From: Chitinophaga oryziterrae
Lineage (GTDB): Bacteria; Bacteroidota; Bacteroidia; Chitinophagales; Chitinophagaceae
Assembly (NCBI RefSeq): GCF_009758125.1
Contig: NZ_WRXO01000001.1
Location: 682,001 to 746,000, forward strand
Reading direction: 5' to 3'
DNA: 64,000 nucleotides
Below are positions 8,034 through 17,420 of this stretch, piece by piece (the stretch's first letter is position 1; each line of letters starts with the position of its first letter). A program made the translations under genes and the position numbers. The notes under the pieces are model-generated. The model was not told where the DNA came from, did not search any database, and saw nothing but the letters and a program-made list of their open reading frames with translations.

Positions 8034-9695
8034 CTACCATCCTTGATTTTGTTCCAATGTTTTACCATTGGCACTATAGAATGCGACTTCCTTTGTAGGC
8101 AGTGGTTGCAGGTAATCCCGGTTTGGATCAAATTTCCTTCCTGTTTCAGCAATCAGAAAACCATTTGCATCTACCTTATTCAGATAACTGGGATCACTGT
8201 ACGGGGCTCTTGTAGCCCAGTCCGTGCCGGTTATTTTAATACCTTTAACATCCTGTGGCAATTCGGTCTCAGCCGTCTTCCACCGTCTTATATCATCGTA
8301 TCTGAATCCTTCCAGCGCCAGTTCTACTGTTCTTTCCCTTCTGATTTCAGTCCGCATATTGAGGCCGTTTGCCGTAACGAAAGTATTTGTCAGATGTGGC
8401 ATGTTCACCCTGTCTCTCAGTCTGTTAATGGAAAGATCGAGGTCATTATCACTGATAGCATCGGATTTCTCATACACTGCTTCCGCATAAATTAGCAAAA
8501 CTTCTGCGTAACGGATTAAGTGTCTGTCGTAATCAAATAAACTTTCGTCACCTAAGCGTCCGGAGTTGTTTGCTACAGGGTCTTCAGACATGTACTTATA
8601 AAGAATATAACCGGTGTTAAAGTTACGCTGAGGTTTATCTGGCCAATTGGCTACTTTGGTAACCGGAAAAAACACACGGTTAGTCAATGTACCTGGTATA
8701 ATCATCGTCATTGTCATTCTTGGATCCCGGTCCTGGAATTCAGAACTAAAAGTATTGTAACCTTGAAAAAGGGTACCTGTTGAAGTGATAGGTAAACCAT
8801 TTTTATCCAGGTACAAATCTGCCAGTTTCCGGGTTGGATTATACCCGTCCTGGTCATATTGATAAGGTGTATCATGACCTATGATATTTCGGGCGTATCT
8901 TCTGTCCAGTATTGTTTCCCGGGAGTCATCACCGGCTTCCAGGAACAAATAGCGATAACTCTGTGAAGCACTTCCTGTATAAAGATCATAGGTGCCGCTG
9001 TTAATTAACACTGAAGATGCTGTGATAGCCATGTCAAGATATATGGTTGCATTGGCGCCGCCTCTTGATTTCTCCCAGCTTCCTTCAAATAAGGCAACCC
9101 TGGCCGCAAGCGCAAGCGCTGCACCTTTCGTAATTCTTCCGATATCAGAAGACGGCAAATCAGACTGAACCGGCAGATCATTCTTTGCTTCATCAAGATC
9201 TTTTAGTATCAGGTCTGCGGTTTCAGTACGGCTGGATCTTGCTGTAAACAAAGCAGGATCATCAGCAGATAAAACTTTTGTGATCAATGGCACTCCTCCG
9301 TAAATTCTTAACAGCTTCCAGTAATACCAGGCCCTGAAGAATTTCGCCTCAGCCATATACCTTTTGATTTCTGCATCTGTACTGGCTGCACCTTTTTCAA
9401 GGATGTTATTGGCAGACCTGATATAGCCATAACTGCTGTTCCACTGATCGGATATTTCTGAAGGCTGTAAGTTACCATTGCTGACAGAGTTTGGAAAATT
9501 GAAAGCAATGTCAGATTCTGTATCTTCAGATCCAAACCTGTCCAATCCGTTGTAAAGATTGTTAGCAGCCAGTTTAAAATCACTGCCTGTTTTCCAGAAG
9601 GTAGCATCGGTGATACTATCTTTGGAAACAAGGTTTAGATCATTTTTACAACTGGTCCAGATTATGGATAATGATAAAAGATATATAATTCTCAT
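8034..9695 (-). CDS. SusD/RagB outer-membrane nutrient-binding lipoprotein
   Basis: 553 aa. The N-terminus is a lipoprotein signal ending in the lipobox WTSC. Family landmarks include MAEAKFFRAWYYWKLLRIYGG (helical TPR-like part, about residue 115), YAEVLLIYAEA and LALEGFRYDDIRRW near the C-terminus. SusD proteins cap a SusC barrel and capture the oligosaccharide at the cell surface. The gene follows the SusC gene by 11 bp on the same strand, the usual pair order. Confidence 0.95.
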   Translation of the reverse strand: MRIIYLLSLSIIWTSCKNDLNLVSKDSITDATFWKTGSDFKLAANNLYNGLDRFGSEDTESDIAFNFPNSVSNGNLQPSEISDQWNSSYGYIRSANNILEKGAASTDAEIKRYMAEAKFFRAWYYWKLLRIYGGVPLITKVLSADDPALFTARSSRTETADLILKDLDEAKNDLPVQSDLPSSDIGRITKGAALALAARVALFEGSWEKSRGGANATIYLDMAITASSVLINSGTYDLYTGSASQSYRYLFLEAGDDSRETILDRRYARNIIGHDTPYQYDQDGYNPTRKLADLYLDKNGLPITSTGTLFQGYNTFSSEFQDRDPRMTMTMIIPGTLTNRVFFPVTKVANWPDKPQRNFNTGYILYKYMSEDPVANNSGRLGDESLFDYDRHLIRYAEVLLIYAEAVYEKSDAISDNDLDLSINRLRDRVNMPHLTNTFVTANGLNMRTEIRRERTVELALEGFRYDDIRRWKTAETELPQDVKGIKITGTDWATRAPYSDPSYLNKVDANGFLIAETGRKFDPNRDYLQPLPTKEVAFYSANGKTLEQNQGW

Positions 9696-9706
9696 CGTAA
9701 GTTCAT

Positions 9707-12700
9707 TTAAAATTTAACATTCAGACCCAGTGAAAAAACTCTGTTAAACGGATAAGTACCTTCATTCCGATAACCGTCTTCCGGATCAAAGTTTCCACCC
9801 AATGTTCCTTTGGATATAGTGAACAGATCCTGTCCGCTAAAGAAAATTCTTGCTGATTTGATCCTGATACGGGAGAGCATACCTGCAGACAGGTTATAGC
9901 CTAACGTAATGACTTTAAATCTCAGGTAAGCTACATTATGCATCGTCAATGCTGATGCACGGTAATCATAGCTTCTGATATCATCGTACCCAACACTACC
10001 GGGAAGGTATCTTGGATATTGTGCATCCGGTCTTTCCGGGCTCCAGGTCTTACCTGAATAGTAGGCTAATGTTGGCCAGTAAAATGCATTAGGTCTGCTG
10101 ATTGCACCTTCATAGATAACATCTCTTTTTCCGACACCTTGTAGAAATACCTGCAGGTCAAATTGTTTATAGCCAACAGTGATATTTGATGAATACGTAT
10201 ATCTTGGTGTCAGATTGCCCAGGTAAGTCATATCACCTGCAAGCCCTTTTGATTTATCTCCAAAAGCAGTGAGCTTACCATCTCCGTCAACGTCTTTATA
10301 CATCACATCTCCGATGCCAATTCTGGACGGTATTCCCTGCAACTGTTTGTAATCGTCCAGCTGCTTTTGAGTTCTGATGATTCCATCATATACATACCCA
10401 AAGTAAGAGTAGATAGGATATCCTTGTCTGGTATAATTCAGCCCTTCACCATAACTATCATTGTTTTTCAATTCCACCAGTTTGTTCCTGCTGTCACTTA
10501 ACTGTAAGGAAATGCTGTATCTGAAATCATTGATCTGATCCTTCCATGTCAGGGATGTTTCAAAGCCTTTGGTGAACACTTTACCCTGATTGGTAGATGG
10601 CGGCGTAGCGCCAAAAGTTGCAGGCACTGCTATATTGACCAACATATCATTGTTGATCTTGTTGAAATAATCAAATGAGAAACTTAGTCTTGACCGATAT
10701 ACAGATACGTCGATACCAATGTTCCTGTTCTCAATGGTTTCCCATGTACGACTGGCAGATGCAGGATTGGCATTCGCACCGGTTACCCCTACATTGGGAG
10801 ATCCCAGCGGATAATTGCCGTCGATAGATATCAGTGGAATATAATCGTAAAGACCTAAATTTCCAAGCTCCTGGTTACCCATTTTCCCATATGATACCCT
10901 GAGCTTTAATAACTCAAATGTGTGCAAAGATTTGATGAAACTTTCTTCAGATAAATTATAGGCAAGCGCTGCGGATGGGAACACTGCGCTCCAGCGTTTT
11001 TCGGGAGCAAACTTTGAACTGCCATCTGCACGGGCGGTCAGGTCTAATATGAGTTTGTTTTTATAAGAATAGCTTAACCTGCCGAAATAGGAACCGAGCG
11101 CCTGGTTGTTGAGATTCCCTGTAAAGTCAGCATATGCTGCTTTTGTACGATCTGCAAGGTTCAGTGTAAATATATTATTCCCGATAAAGTTGTATCCGGT
11201 GGTGGATTGTCTTTCTACTTTAGTTTGTTCCAGTGATGCACCACCTGTAAAGTTAATACTGTGATCCTGTCCAAATTGTTTGTTATAGTCCAGGTACACC
11301 TGGTACAATTTATTTAAGAGCCTTTGATTCGCATAAAAAGCCGAATTAGGGGTATTACGGACGTCCTGTATTTCACCCACATAATTATAACGCGTAAACG
11401 TACGGGTATTACCATTGTCATTGTTATAATCCATTCGGATCGCAGCCTGTCCTGTTAATTTCAATGAAGGTATAATGCTGTAATCCACTTTGAAATTGGT
11501 GCTTATCCTTGAAAAGTTACTCAATTGTGAGCCGCCTTCTTCCAGCGACTGCGCCGGATTTTCATAGCCCTGATACCCATAAAACTTACCTACACTGTTA
11601 TATACCGGCTGATATGGAAATTGCCGGGTTACATTACTTAAAGCATTACCAATCATTGTTGGTGTTACAGTGGCCTGGCTCTCAAAACTGTTGCGGGTTT
11701 CAATACTTAACTTTTTACTCAGCCGGAAATCATAATTCAGCCGGAGATTGTATCGTTCAGATTTGTTTTCTCCGAATTTGAGGGAACCTTCATCGCGATT
11801 GTATCCAAGCGATATCAGGTAATTATTATTTTCACTACCACCGGAAACAGCCACATTATGCATCTGCTGCACTGAATTTTTGTATATGACCTTATTCCAG
11901 TTGGTATACCCGTAAAAGCCCGGATAGTTTGTGATACCATAATTCCATCCTCCGCTAAGGTCAGCTGCCGCATTGGCCCTGATCTTGTCAAATACATCGG
12001 GCGAGAACCCTGCAATGCCGGCATTACGAAGTCCCTCATCCATAAATTCCGCAAATTGCAAGGTGTTCTGTATCTTTCTAAGGTAAGTAGGGTTTTTAAT
12101 ACCGACATTAGCGCTATAAGCAACTTCAGGTGGTCCTTTTTTACCTTTTTTAGTTGTTACAATAATCACCCCGTTTGCGGCACGGGCACCGTAAATGGAA
12201 GCTGCCGCATCTTTTAGCACAGAGATTTCCGCAATATCATTTGTATTGATGGTATTCATATCACCGGGTATACCATCCACCAATACTAATGGCTGACTCC
12301 CGTTTATTGAAGAATAGCCACGAACCTGCAGCCCATAACTTTGGTTGCCGGGTTGTCCGCTACCCTTTGTGATAGTTAACCCTGGTATGGTCCCCTGCAA
12401 TGCATCGAAACTGTTGTTTAATGGTCTGTTTTCAAAGACGTCCGCCTTCACGGTAGAAATAGCGCCTGTAATAGCTCCTTTTGTTTTAGTGCCATAGCCC
12501 ACCACTACCACTTCATCCAGTTTCGTGTCCGTCCTCACCATTTTTACTTCAATATTTGTCTGGTCATTCACCGTTATTTTCTGAGTTGAGAAGCCGATAT
12601 AGGAAAATACCAATATTGAATTTGGTCCCGGCACTTCTAAAGAGAATGCTCCTTTGTCATTTGTACTGGTCCCCGTCGCTGTACCCTCAACACCAACGAT

Positions 12701-13159
12701 TACACCCGTCAAAGGCTCACCGTTGCTGCCATCTCTGACCGATCCCAATATTCTTCTTGTCTGATGCCCGCCGGCAGATTTTACTGACCGTTCATTTGTT
12801 TTTGCGAGGATTAAGACTGTTTTATTCTTTATGGTATATTCAAAAGGCTGACCCTCGAAACAACGATCCAGCACTTTAATAATATCCATATTTCTGACCT
12901 GTAAAGTGATGGGTTTAGCATCCTTCAGTGTCTGGTTGTTATAAAGGAAATCATAGTCTGTTTGTTTCCTTATCTGTGCAATGATCTCCACCAGCGTTGC
13001 CTTATCAGCAATCACAGTAACTTTTTGTCCAAAAGTTTCGGCTTTTACCTGTAGAAAGAGGATGGTCAATAAAAGAAGGATGAGCTTCATTCTTAGTAAG
13101 AAACTGGAATGTACATAGGTATCCCCCCTGAAACGTGGTTCAAGAATTTTTTTGTGCAT
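9707..13159 (-). CDS. SusC/RagA-type TonB-dependent transporter with STN domain
   Basis: 1150 aa. A signal region is followed by an STN secretin/TonB short N-terminal domain (about 50-115), a carboxypeptidase-D-like regulatory domain (about 135-215), the SusC box (VVVVGYGT), a plug with GAISTVKADVFENRP and DGIPGDMNTINTNDI, then a large beta-barrel ending in a Phe. The STN domain fits regulation by an inner-membrane FecR and ECF sigma factor, both of which are encoded upstream on the same strand. It imports an oligomer too large for porins, energised by TonB. The translation start may be at the internal Met before KLILLLLTIL (about residue 24) rather than at 13159. Confidence 0.95.
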   Translation of the reverse strand: MHKKILEPRFRGDTYVHSSFLLRMKLILLLLTILFLQVKAETFGQKVTVIADKATLVEIIAQIRKQTDYDFLYNNQTLKDAKPITLQVRNMDIIKVLDRCFEGQPFEYTIKNKTVLILAKTNERSVKSAGGHQTRRILGSVRDGSNGEPLTGVIVGVEGTATGTSTNDKGAFSLEVPGPNSILVFSYIGFSTQKITVNDQTNIEVKMVRTDTKLDEVVVVGYGTKTKGAITGAISTVKADVFENRPLNNSFDALQGTIPGLTITKGSGQPGNQSYGLQVRGYSSINGSQPLVLVDGIPGDMNTINTNDIAEISVLKDAAASIYGARAANGVIIVTTKKGKKGPPEVAYSANVGIKNPTYLRKIQNTLQFAEFMDEGLRNAGIAGFSPDVFDKIRANAAADLSGGWNYGITNYPGFYGYTNWNKVIYKNSVQQMHNVAVSGGSENNNYLISLGYNRDEGSLKFGENKSERYNLRLNYDFRLSKKLSIETRNSFESQATVTPTMIGNALSNVTRQFPYQPVYNSVGKFYGYQGYENPAQSLEEGGSQLSNFSRISTNFKVDYSIIPSLKLTGQAAIRMDYNNDNGNTRTFTRYNYVGEIQDVRNTPNSAFYANQRLLNKLYQVYLDYNKQFGQDHSINFTGGASLEQTKVERQSTTGYNFIGNNIFTLNLADRTKAAYADFTGNLNNQALGSYFGRLSYSYKNKLILDLTARADGSSKFAPEKRWSAVFPSAALAYNLSEESFIKSLHTFELLKLRVSYGKMGNQELGNLGLYDYIPLISIDGNYPLGSPNVGVTGANANPASASRTWETIENRNIGIDVSVYRSRLSFSFDYFNKINNDMLVNIAVPATFGATPPSTNQGKVFTKGFETSLTWKDQINDFRYSISLQLSDSRNKLVELKNNDSYGEGLNYTRQGYPIYSYFGYVYDGIIRTQKQLDDYKQLQGIPSRIGIGDVMYKDVDGDGKLTAFGDKSKGLAGDMTYLGNLTPRYTYSSNITVGYKQFDLQVFLQGVGKRDVIYEGAISRPNAFYWPTLAYYSGKTWSPERPDAQYPRYLPGSVGYDDIRSYDYRASALTMHNVAYLRFKVITLGYNLSAGMLSRIRIKSARIFFSGQDLFTISKGTLGGNFDPEDGYRNEGTYPFNRVFSLGLNVKF

Positions 13160-13329
13160 TTGGTTGTTATGTTTAATTAAATCTGTTGATTAGCTACATT
13201 ACCTGGCCTGTTGTACGGCAGAATACCAGGGACACTTCCGATTGGCATTAGATACTGGATTGCCTGAATTTTTTGTTGATATATTCCTCCTTTTTGATTA
13301 TTGGTGATATAAAGATTCCATAACGTACA

Positions 13330-14469
13330 TTAATCTGTTACTGTGATTTTCTTAGCCTGAATATTGAAATGTATATGTCCCACCTGTTCTAAATTGTGTA
13401 AGATTTCCGATAGGTTTGAGGAACGCGAGAAGGTTCCGCCAAATCTTTCGCTTGTATTGTGATAATTGTATTCTACATCCACATCATACCACCTGCTCAT
13501 TGTTTTCATTATACTTTTGATGTCCTGACCGTCAAACAGGAAGTACCCGTTTTTCCAGGAAATGGCAGCTTCGGCGTTGACTTTTTTTATACTGATCTGG
13601 TCCTTGTCTTTAATAATGGTGGATTGTTGCCCCGGGATTAATAAACTTGATTTTCCGGATATTAAATTCCTGATCTTAATACTACCGGTAAGCAGGGTAG
13701 TGCTGATTGCGGTTTCATCTGCATATGCATTCACATTGAAACGGGTTCCTAATACCGTAATCTCCTGATTGGCACTCATTACCTTAAAAGGTTGGTTTTC
13801 GTTGTGGGCAATCTCAAAATATACTTCACCACTGGCTACAACCTTTCTTTCTTCATGTAAAAACCTCACGGGGTATGTGATAGAAGATTCAGCGTTCATC
13901 CAGACCTGTGTACCGTCTGAGAGGACAATCTGGTACTGGCCTCCTCTGCCGGTAGTGATCGTGTTGTAAAGTATTTCATCCGCTGTACTTCCGGTATTGG
14001 AGGTGCCATATACCAGTTGCCCGTTAGTCTTTTTACTGATTACTACAGAACCCTGATTAGCTATTGTACCATTTTGTACGTCAGTCAGTGCAATTTGTTT
14101 TCCATTGGACAATGTTAGCAAAGCCTTGTTACTGCCGGGTTTGATGTCGGAAGCGGGACTATTTACTATAGCGGTTTCAGGTTTCCTGGTTGGTGTGCGT
14201 AATAAATAATAGGTAGATGCGGAGAGCAACAGAAGTAGGGATGCTGCTGCTGCAATTCCCGGCCATAGCCTGATCCTGGTAGTATTTGCCGGCAACGGAG
14301 CCACAGCCTGCCAGACCTCCTCCTTAACCGCCAGCAATTCTTCATATGATACGTCCAGATCTTCCGGTTGCCATTGCAGATACCAGGTTTCCAGCAAGGC
14401 CAGTTCCTCGCTGTTTATACTACCGTCCCTGTATTTTTGTAATAAATCCTGTATGTTTAGCTTGTCCAT
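13330..14469 (-). CDS. FecR-family anti-sigma factor
   Basis: 379 aa. A cytosolic N-terminal part (1-85, sigma-binding helices, DGSINSEELALLETW), one membrane helix (about 87-106) and a periplasmic FecR domain with GTRFNVNAYADE and the C-terminal ISWKNGYFLFD / MSRWYDVDVEYN repeat typical of Bacteroidota FecR proteins. It would receive the signal from the SusC STN domain and release the ECF sigma factor encoded 50 bp upstream. Gene order sigma-FecR-SusC-SusD is complete. Confidence 0.95.
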   Translation of the reverse strand: MDKLNIQDLLQKYRDGSINSEELALLETWYLQWQPEDLDVSYEELLAVKEEVWQAVAPLPANTTRIRLWPGIAAAASLLLLLSASTYYLLRTPTRKPETAIVNSPASDIKPGSNKALLTLSNGKQIALTDVQNGTIANQGSVVISKKTNGQLVYGTSNTGSTADEILYNTITTGRGGQYQIVLSDGTQVWMNAESSITYPVRFLHEERKVVASGEVYFEIAHNENQPFKVMSANQEITVLGTRFNVNAYADETAISTTLLTGSIKIRNLISGKSSLLIPGQQSTIIKDKDQISIKKVNAEAAISWKNGYFLFDGQDIKSIMKTMSRWYDVDVEYNYHNTSERFGGTFSRSSNLSEILHNLEQVGHIHFNIQAKKITVTD

Positions 14470-14519
14470 TTATATATAGACAAGGAAGATAAAGGTCATG
14501 GGGGTAATAAAAATCTAAA

Positions 14520-15107
14520 TTATTTATAAAAAATATAAAAGAGGTATACCAGCACACCGAGTTTCATTCTTAATATCTTAAGGGCATTCTTTACATGGCT
14601 CCGTACTGATTGTTCAGTCAGGTCTAATTTTTCTGCAATTTCTTTGTAGCTCATGTTTGATTTTCTGCTCAGTTCAAAGACGGCTCTCATTCTGGGGGGT
14701 AAAGCATCAATTTCCTTCTCTATGATGGCTGCTAATTGCCGCTCACGCACGCGGTGGTCTGTAAGGGACTCTGCATCATTGGTCCAGCCAGGCAATGATG
14801 ACAGGTATTTTTCTTCAACGGCCTTATGTGCAATGATATTTAGTATACTGTTCCTTACCCAGGTATAAAGGTAATTGGAGAAGCTGGTCCGGGGTTCGAG
14901 GGTGTCGCGTTTAGACCAAAGATGAGAAAAGAGTTCCTGAACCAGGTCCCTGGCTTCATCTTTATCTCTTATTCTCTTATAGGCATGTAAATAAAGTGGT
15001 CCGAAATAGCGCTCATATATTTCAGCAAACGCATGCTGATTGCCGGATTTCAGCAAATCCATCAATTCCAGATCACTCAATGAATTATATGGGAGAGATT
15101 TTCTCAC
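14520..15107 (-). CDS. ECF-type RNA polymerase sigma factor (FecI-like)
   Basis: 195 aa with sigma region 2 (FAEIYERYFGPLYLHAYKRI, EARDLVQELFSHLW) and region 4 helix-turn-helix (YKEIAEKLDLTEQSVRSHVK). It heads the minus-strand unit 15107 to 6269 and is expected to activate the SusC/SusD genes once the FecR partner releases it. Start ATG at 15107 leaves a normal-length N-terminus. Confidence 0.95.
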   Translation of the reverse strand: MRKSLPYNSLSDLELMDLLKSGNQHAFAEIYERYFGPLYLHAYKRIRDKDEARDLVQELFSHLWSKRDTLEPRTSFSNYLYTWVRNSILNIIAHKAVEEKYLSSLPGWTNDAESLTDHRVRERQLAAIIEKEIDALPPRMRAVFELSRKSNMSYKEIAEKLDLTEQSVRSHVKNALKILRMKLGVLVYLFYIFYK

Positions 15108-15608
15108 GTGAATTTTTTCTCAGTTACATGACTGAACTAAAGTTGTTACTGGCAAATCAAAGCTATGTAATAATTCTTAATAGTTGCAGTTTGAATTTTT
15201 GGTATGGGAATCTTCCCCTATTTTTCAGAGATGGTGCGAAGAACTATCTCTGAAAATATAAAGTGTGTTTATTGATAATGTAAATGAAAGAAAAAAAGGG
15301 GGGTTAACATTCAGGTTTTCAATAAAGATAGGGCTAAAATAATAGGAAATAGTTTTGCAGGTTTCCTGCATCGCTCTCTTAATAATGTTGATTGAAATAG
15401 TTGTGTGTTATTGCTTAGTTGTATTCATCATTTCGATACAAAAGTAACAGATGTATTTTATTCTCTATATCCCTGAAAAAAGGTATTTTCCCAGAAAGCC
15501 TTCCTGCACAGGCGTTGCAACAATAGATGTATCAATATAATTATGCTTTAGTTCAATTTAAAATGTTGAAAAACAGGCATGTTATTATTTAACTCGTAAT
15601 GCAATTAT
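15108..15608. other. Intergenic region without recognisable genes
   Basis: About 500 bp of AT-rich sequence upstream of the ECF sigma gene. Only short frames are present on either strand; the 5' part should hold the sigma gene promoter, but no convincing -33/-7 pair is visible. Confidence 0.4.
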
Positions 15609-15801
15609 ATGAAATATGACCTGGACCAATCTTACAGGCTGGTGTTTACTCCTCACGAGAAGCCAATTCCCACCAACGAACATGGTCAATATATATTTGG
15701 ACGGAGATTAGAGGAATAGAAGTTAACGAAATAGTAAACTATCATAAAGAGAAATAATCATGGCCAGGCAAAATCAAAAGGATGTGATATTTATTCAATA
15801 A
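15609..15801 (+). pseudogene. HigB-HigA toxin-antitoxin remnant
   Basis: From 15609 the frame reads MKYDLDQSYRLVFTPHEKPI and continues to GQYI; after a frameshift near 15690 it continues as WTEIRGIEVNEIVNYHKEK with a stop at 15757. This matches the C-terminal half of HigB/RelE-type plasmid-maintenance toxins, whose usual ending is an E-I-x-x-Y-H-K segment. The N-terminal half is missing. Three bases after the stop, an ATG at 15760 starts MARQNQKDVIF, like a HigA antitoxin N-terminus, stopped after 13 codons. Both genes are dead. Family assignment is from memory of the motif. Confidence 0.55.
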
Positions 15802-16001
15802 GAAAGCAAAGTGAACTTGTCTTAAAAAAGGATAAAAGAAAGAAGATACCAGATGGCTACTTTAAAACTGAGATCATTGAGAATGATAGTCTGGTATTAA
15901 TCCAGCGGTTGGCAACGAATGGAAATATCGGGAATACGGGTGGTGTGTACGTGGAGGTCTCAAAGGCAACATATAAGGTAACAACGCTCAAGGTTTTTTA
16001 A
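15802..16001 (+). pseudogene. C-terminal fragment of an unidentified protein
   Basis: An open frame with good codon texture and no start codon reads RKQSELVLKKDKRKKIPDGY, then FKTEIIENDSLVLIQRLATN and a Gly/Val-rich end, stopping at 16001. It is joined directly to the HigA-like start in another frame. It looks like the tail of a beta-rich protein whose front was lost. I do not recognise the family. Confidence 0.35.
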
Positions 16002-16088
16002 TAAGCGATTTTGGAATGAGTTTTTAATTGGGGAGTCTCTCTTTTAATTTACTGTAGTATACGGGTAAGACAGATGCAAATGAAAAGT

Positions 16089-16125
16089 GACAAACTATCT
16101 TTTGATAATTTGTCCCTTTGCGGCC
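16089..16125 (-). terminator. Hairpin terminator followed by GCGGCCCC motif
   Basis: Inverted repeat GACAAACTATC / GATAATTTGTC (16089-16114), downstream of the minus-strand SnoaL-like gene. The same hairpin with small changes, followed by CCCTTT and GCGGCCCC, recurs at 26321-26364 in front of family-1 repeat C, so this is probably a partial copy of that unit. Confidence 0.5.
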
Positions 16126-16175
16126 CCTCTTAGTTATTAATACAGATGCATCTCTGCGAGGTATCAGCCAACGTT

Positions 16176-16634
16176 TTAGATACCAGTAAGGACTGTTGGA
16201 TCTCCCGTACGCCAGACATTGTCGATTGTGACGCCTTGAATAACCCAGACGTCGTCCTGTCTTACCAGTTCGACATCATACCTGTTTTTCATGAGATAGT
16301 GACGAGAGTGGTTGTTTAAAGGCAAATGTTGCGCTTCTACCAGCGCGTCCATTACTGCCTTATCTCCATCGATACTTACCCGCGGATTGCTTACGGAATG
16401 AGTAGTGTCAATTTGGTTTAATGAACCCATAAGTGCTGCGATGATATTTTCCCTGCCTTCCAATACCGGATACTCAAAGCCGGCTTTTTTTCCGGCAGGT
16501 CTGAAATCAGATATGGCATTAGCTGCAAAAGCAGATGAAAGAAGATCATTGTCGCGTAGGTCAATGCCCGCGGCGAAACGGTAGAGCGTCTCAATAACGG
16601 CAAATTTGTCTGCGGTTTCCTGAAGATTTATCAT
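16176..16634 (-). CDS. SnoaL-like / NTF2-fold polyketide-cyclase-type protein
   Basis: 152 aa from the ATG at 16634 (MINLQETADKFAVIETLYRF). It has the NTF2-like layout: N-terminal helix with YRFAAGIDLRDNDLLSSAF, EGRENIIAALMG, TTHSVSNPRVSIDGDKA and a C-terminal strand set ending with VTIDNVWRTGDP. Such small alpha+beta barrel proteins act as isomerases, dehydratases or binding proteins; the substrate is unknown. The frame is open upstream to 16709, but that part is not family-like. Confidence 0.75.
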   Translation of the reverse strand: MINLQETADKFAVIETLYRFAAGIDLRDNDLLSSAFAANAISDFRPAGKKAGFEYPVLEGRENIIAALMGSLNQIDTTHSVSNPRVSIDGDKAVMDALVEAQHLPLNNHSRHYLMKNRYDVELVRQDDVWVIQGVTIDNVWRTGDPTVLTGI

Positions 16635-16780
16635 TTGAAATTTTATTGGTTTAAACGGTAACATTAACTCCACAAATAGCAGGTATCCTGTACGCCCAAC
16701 TGTTCCCATCCATATATCACGTTGGGCGAAGAAAACACCAGTGTTGCATCCTGGAACTCGTACACGAATTGCGGCTAATT

Positions 16781-17092
16781 TTAATAATCTGTAATGCGGA
16801 TATCTAATAATGTATCCAGTAATTCTTCGCCATAAGCAGAAGCCGGAGACTGAAATCCAGTTTTATAACTTCCGTTCAGTGCCCTGGAAACGATCTCTAT
16901 CGAAGAAGTAACCGTTGGCATGTATCCGGATGGTATATCTATCATTGATCGTAGAACTTCGCCGTTCCCGCTGATAACTTCTGCAACTATTTTACTTCGT
17001 TCCAGGCCCCCTATGGCGGCGCTATGTATTCCTATAGTAGCCCTTTCTCCCGAGGCCGCTGGAAGGGCCATTATAATAGGTTCCAGTGTATG
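16781..17092 (-). pseudogene. C-terminal fragment of a saccharopine-dehydrogenase-like protein
   Basis: The frame from about 17092 reads HTLEPIIMALPAASGERATI, GYMPTVTSSIEIVSRALNGS, GFQSPASAYGEELLDTLLDI. This is the conserved end of the saccharopine-dehydrogenase / trans-acting enoyl-reductase-like NAD(P)-binding family, which normally exceeds 300 aa. The Rossmann N-terminus is absent: the sequence beyond about 17095 is an ATPase gene fragment on the other strand. The remaining ORF is therefore a truncated gene. Confidence 0.6.
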
Positions 17093-17101
17093 GGCATATT
17101 A

Positions 17102-17341
17102 ATGAAGCCGCTTATAGGTCGTAAAGATGGGAAGAATCTTCTGGAAAAAGCTTTAGCGTCAGATGAAGCTGAATTAATTGCAGTTTTTGGACGACGGCGG
17201 GTAGGTAAGACATTCTTGATAAGGGAAGTCTTCAACAGCAAAATGATATTGGAATTTTCGGGGGTTCACAATACCACATTAAAGGAGCAGTTAACTAATT
17301 TCAGAAATAAATTAGCCGAAGTCATGAAACTGGAGAGATAA
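17102..17341 (+). pseudogene. N-terminal fragment of a DUF234-type AAA ATPase
   Basis: 79 residues starting MKPLIGRKDGKNLLEKALAS, with Walker A GRRRVGKTF and EFSGVHNTTLKEQLTNF, after which the frame stops. It aligns residue by residue with the first ~70 residues of the full-length ATPase at 29081-30514 (Walker A GRRRIGKTF, EFSGIHNATLSDQLANF). About 400 residues including Walker B are missing, so it is a broken paralogue. Its front joins the truncated saccharopine-dehydrogenase-like gene. Confidence 0.75.
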
Positions 17342-17420
17342 AAAAGGAAATTTTTCAGAAGGGCTTCAAATGTGAAGTTTATATATCTATTTTCCATCCG
17401 GTTGTTTATAAGATGATTTA

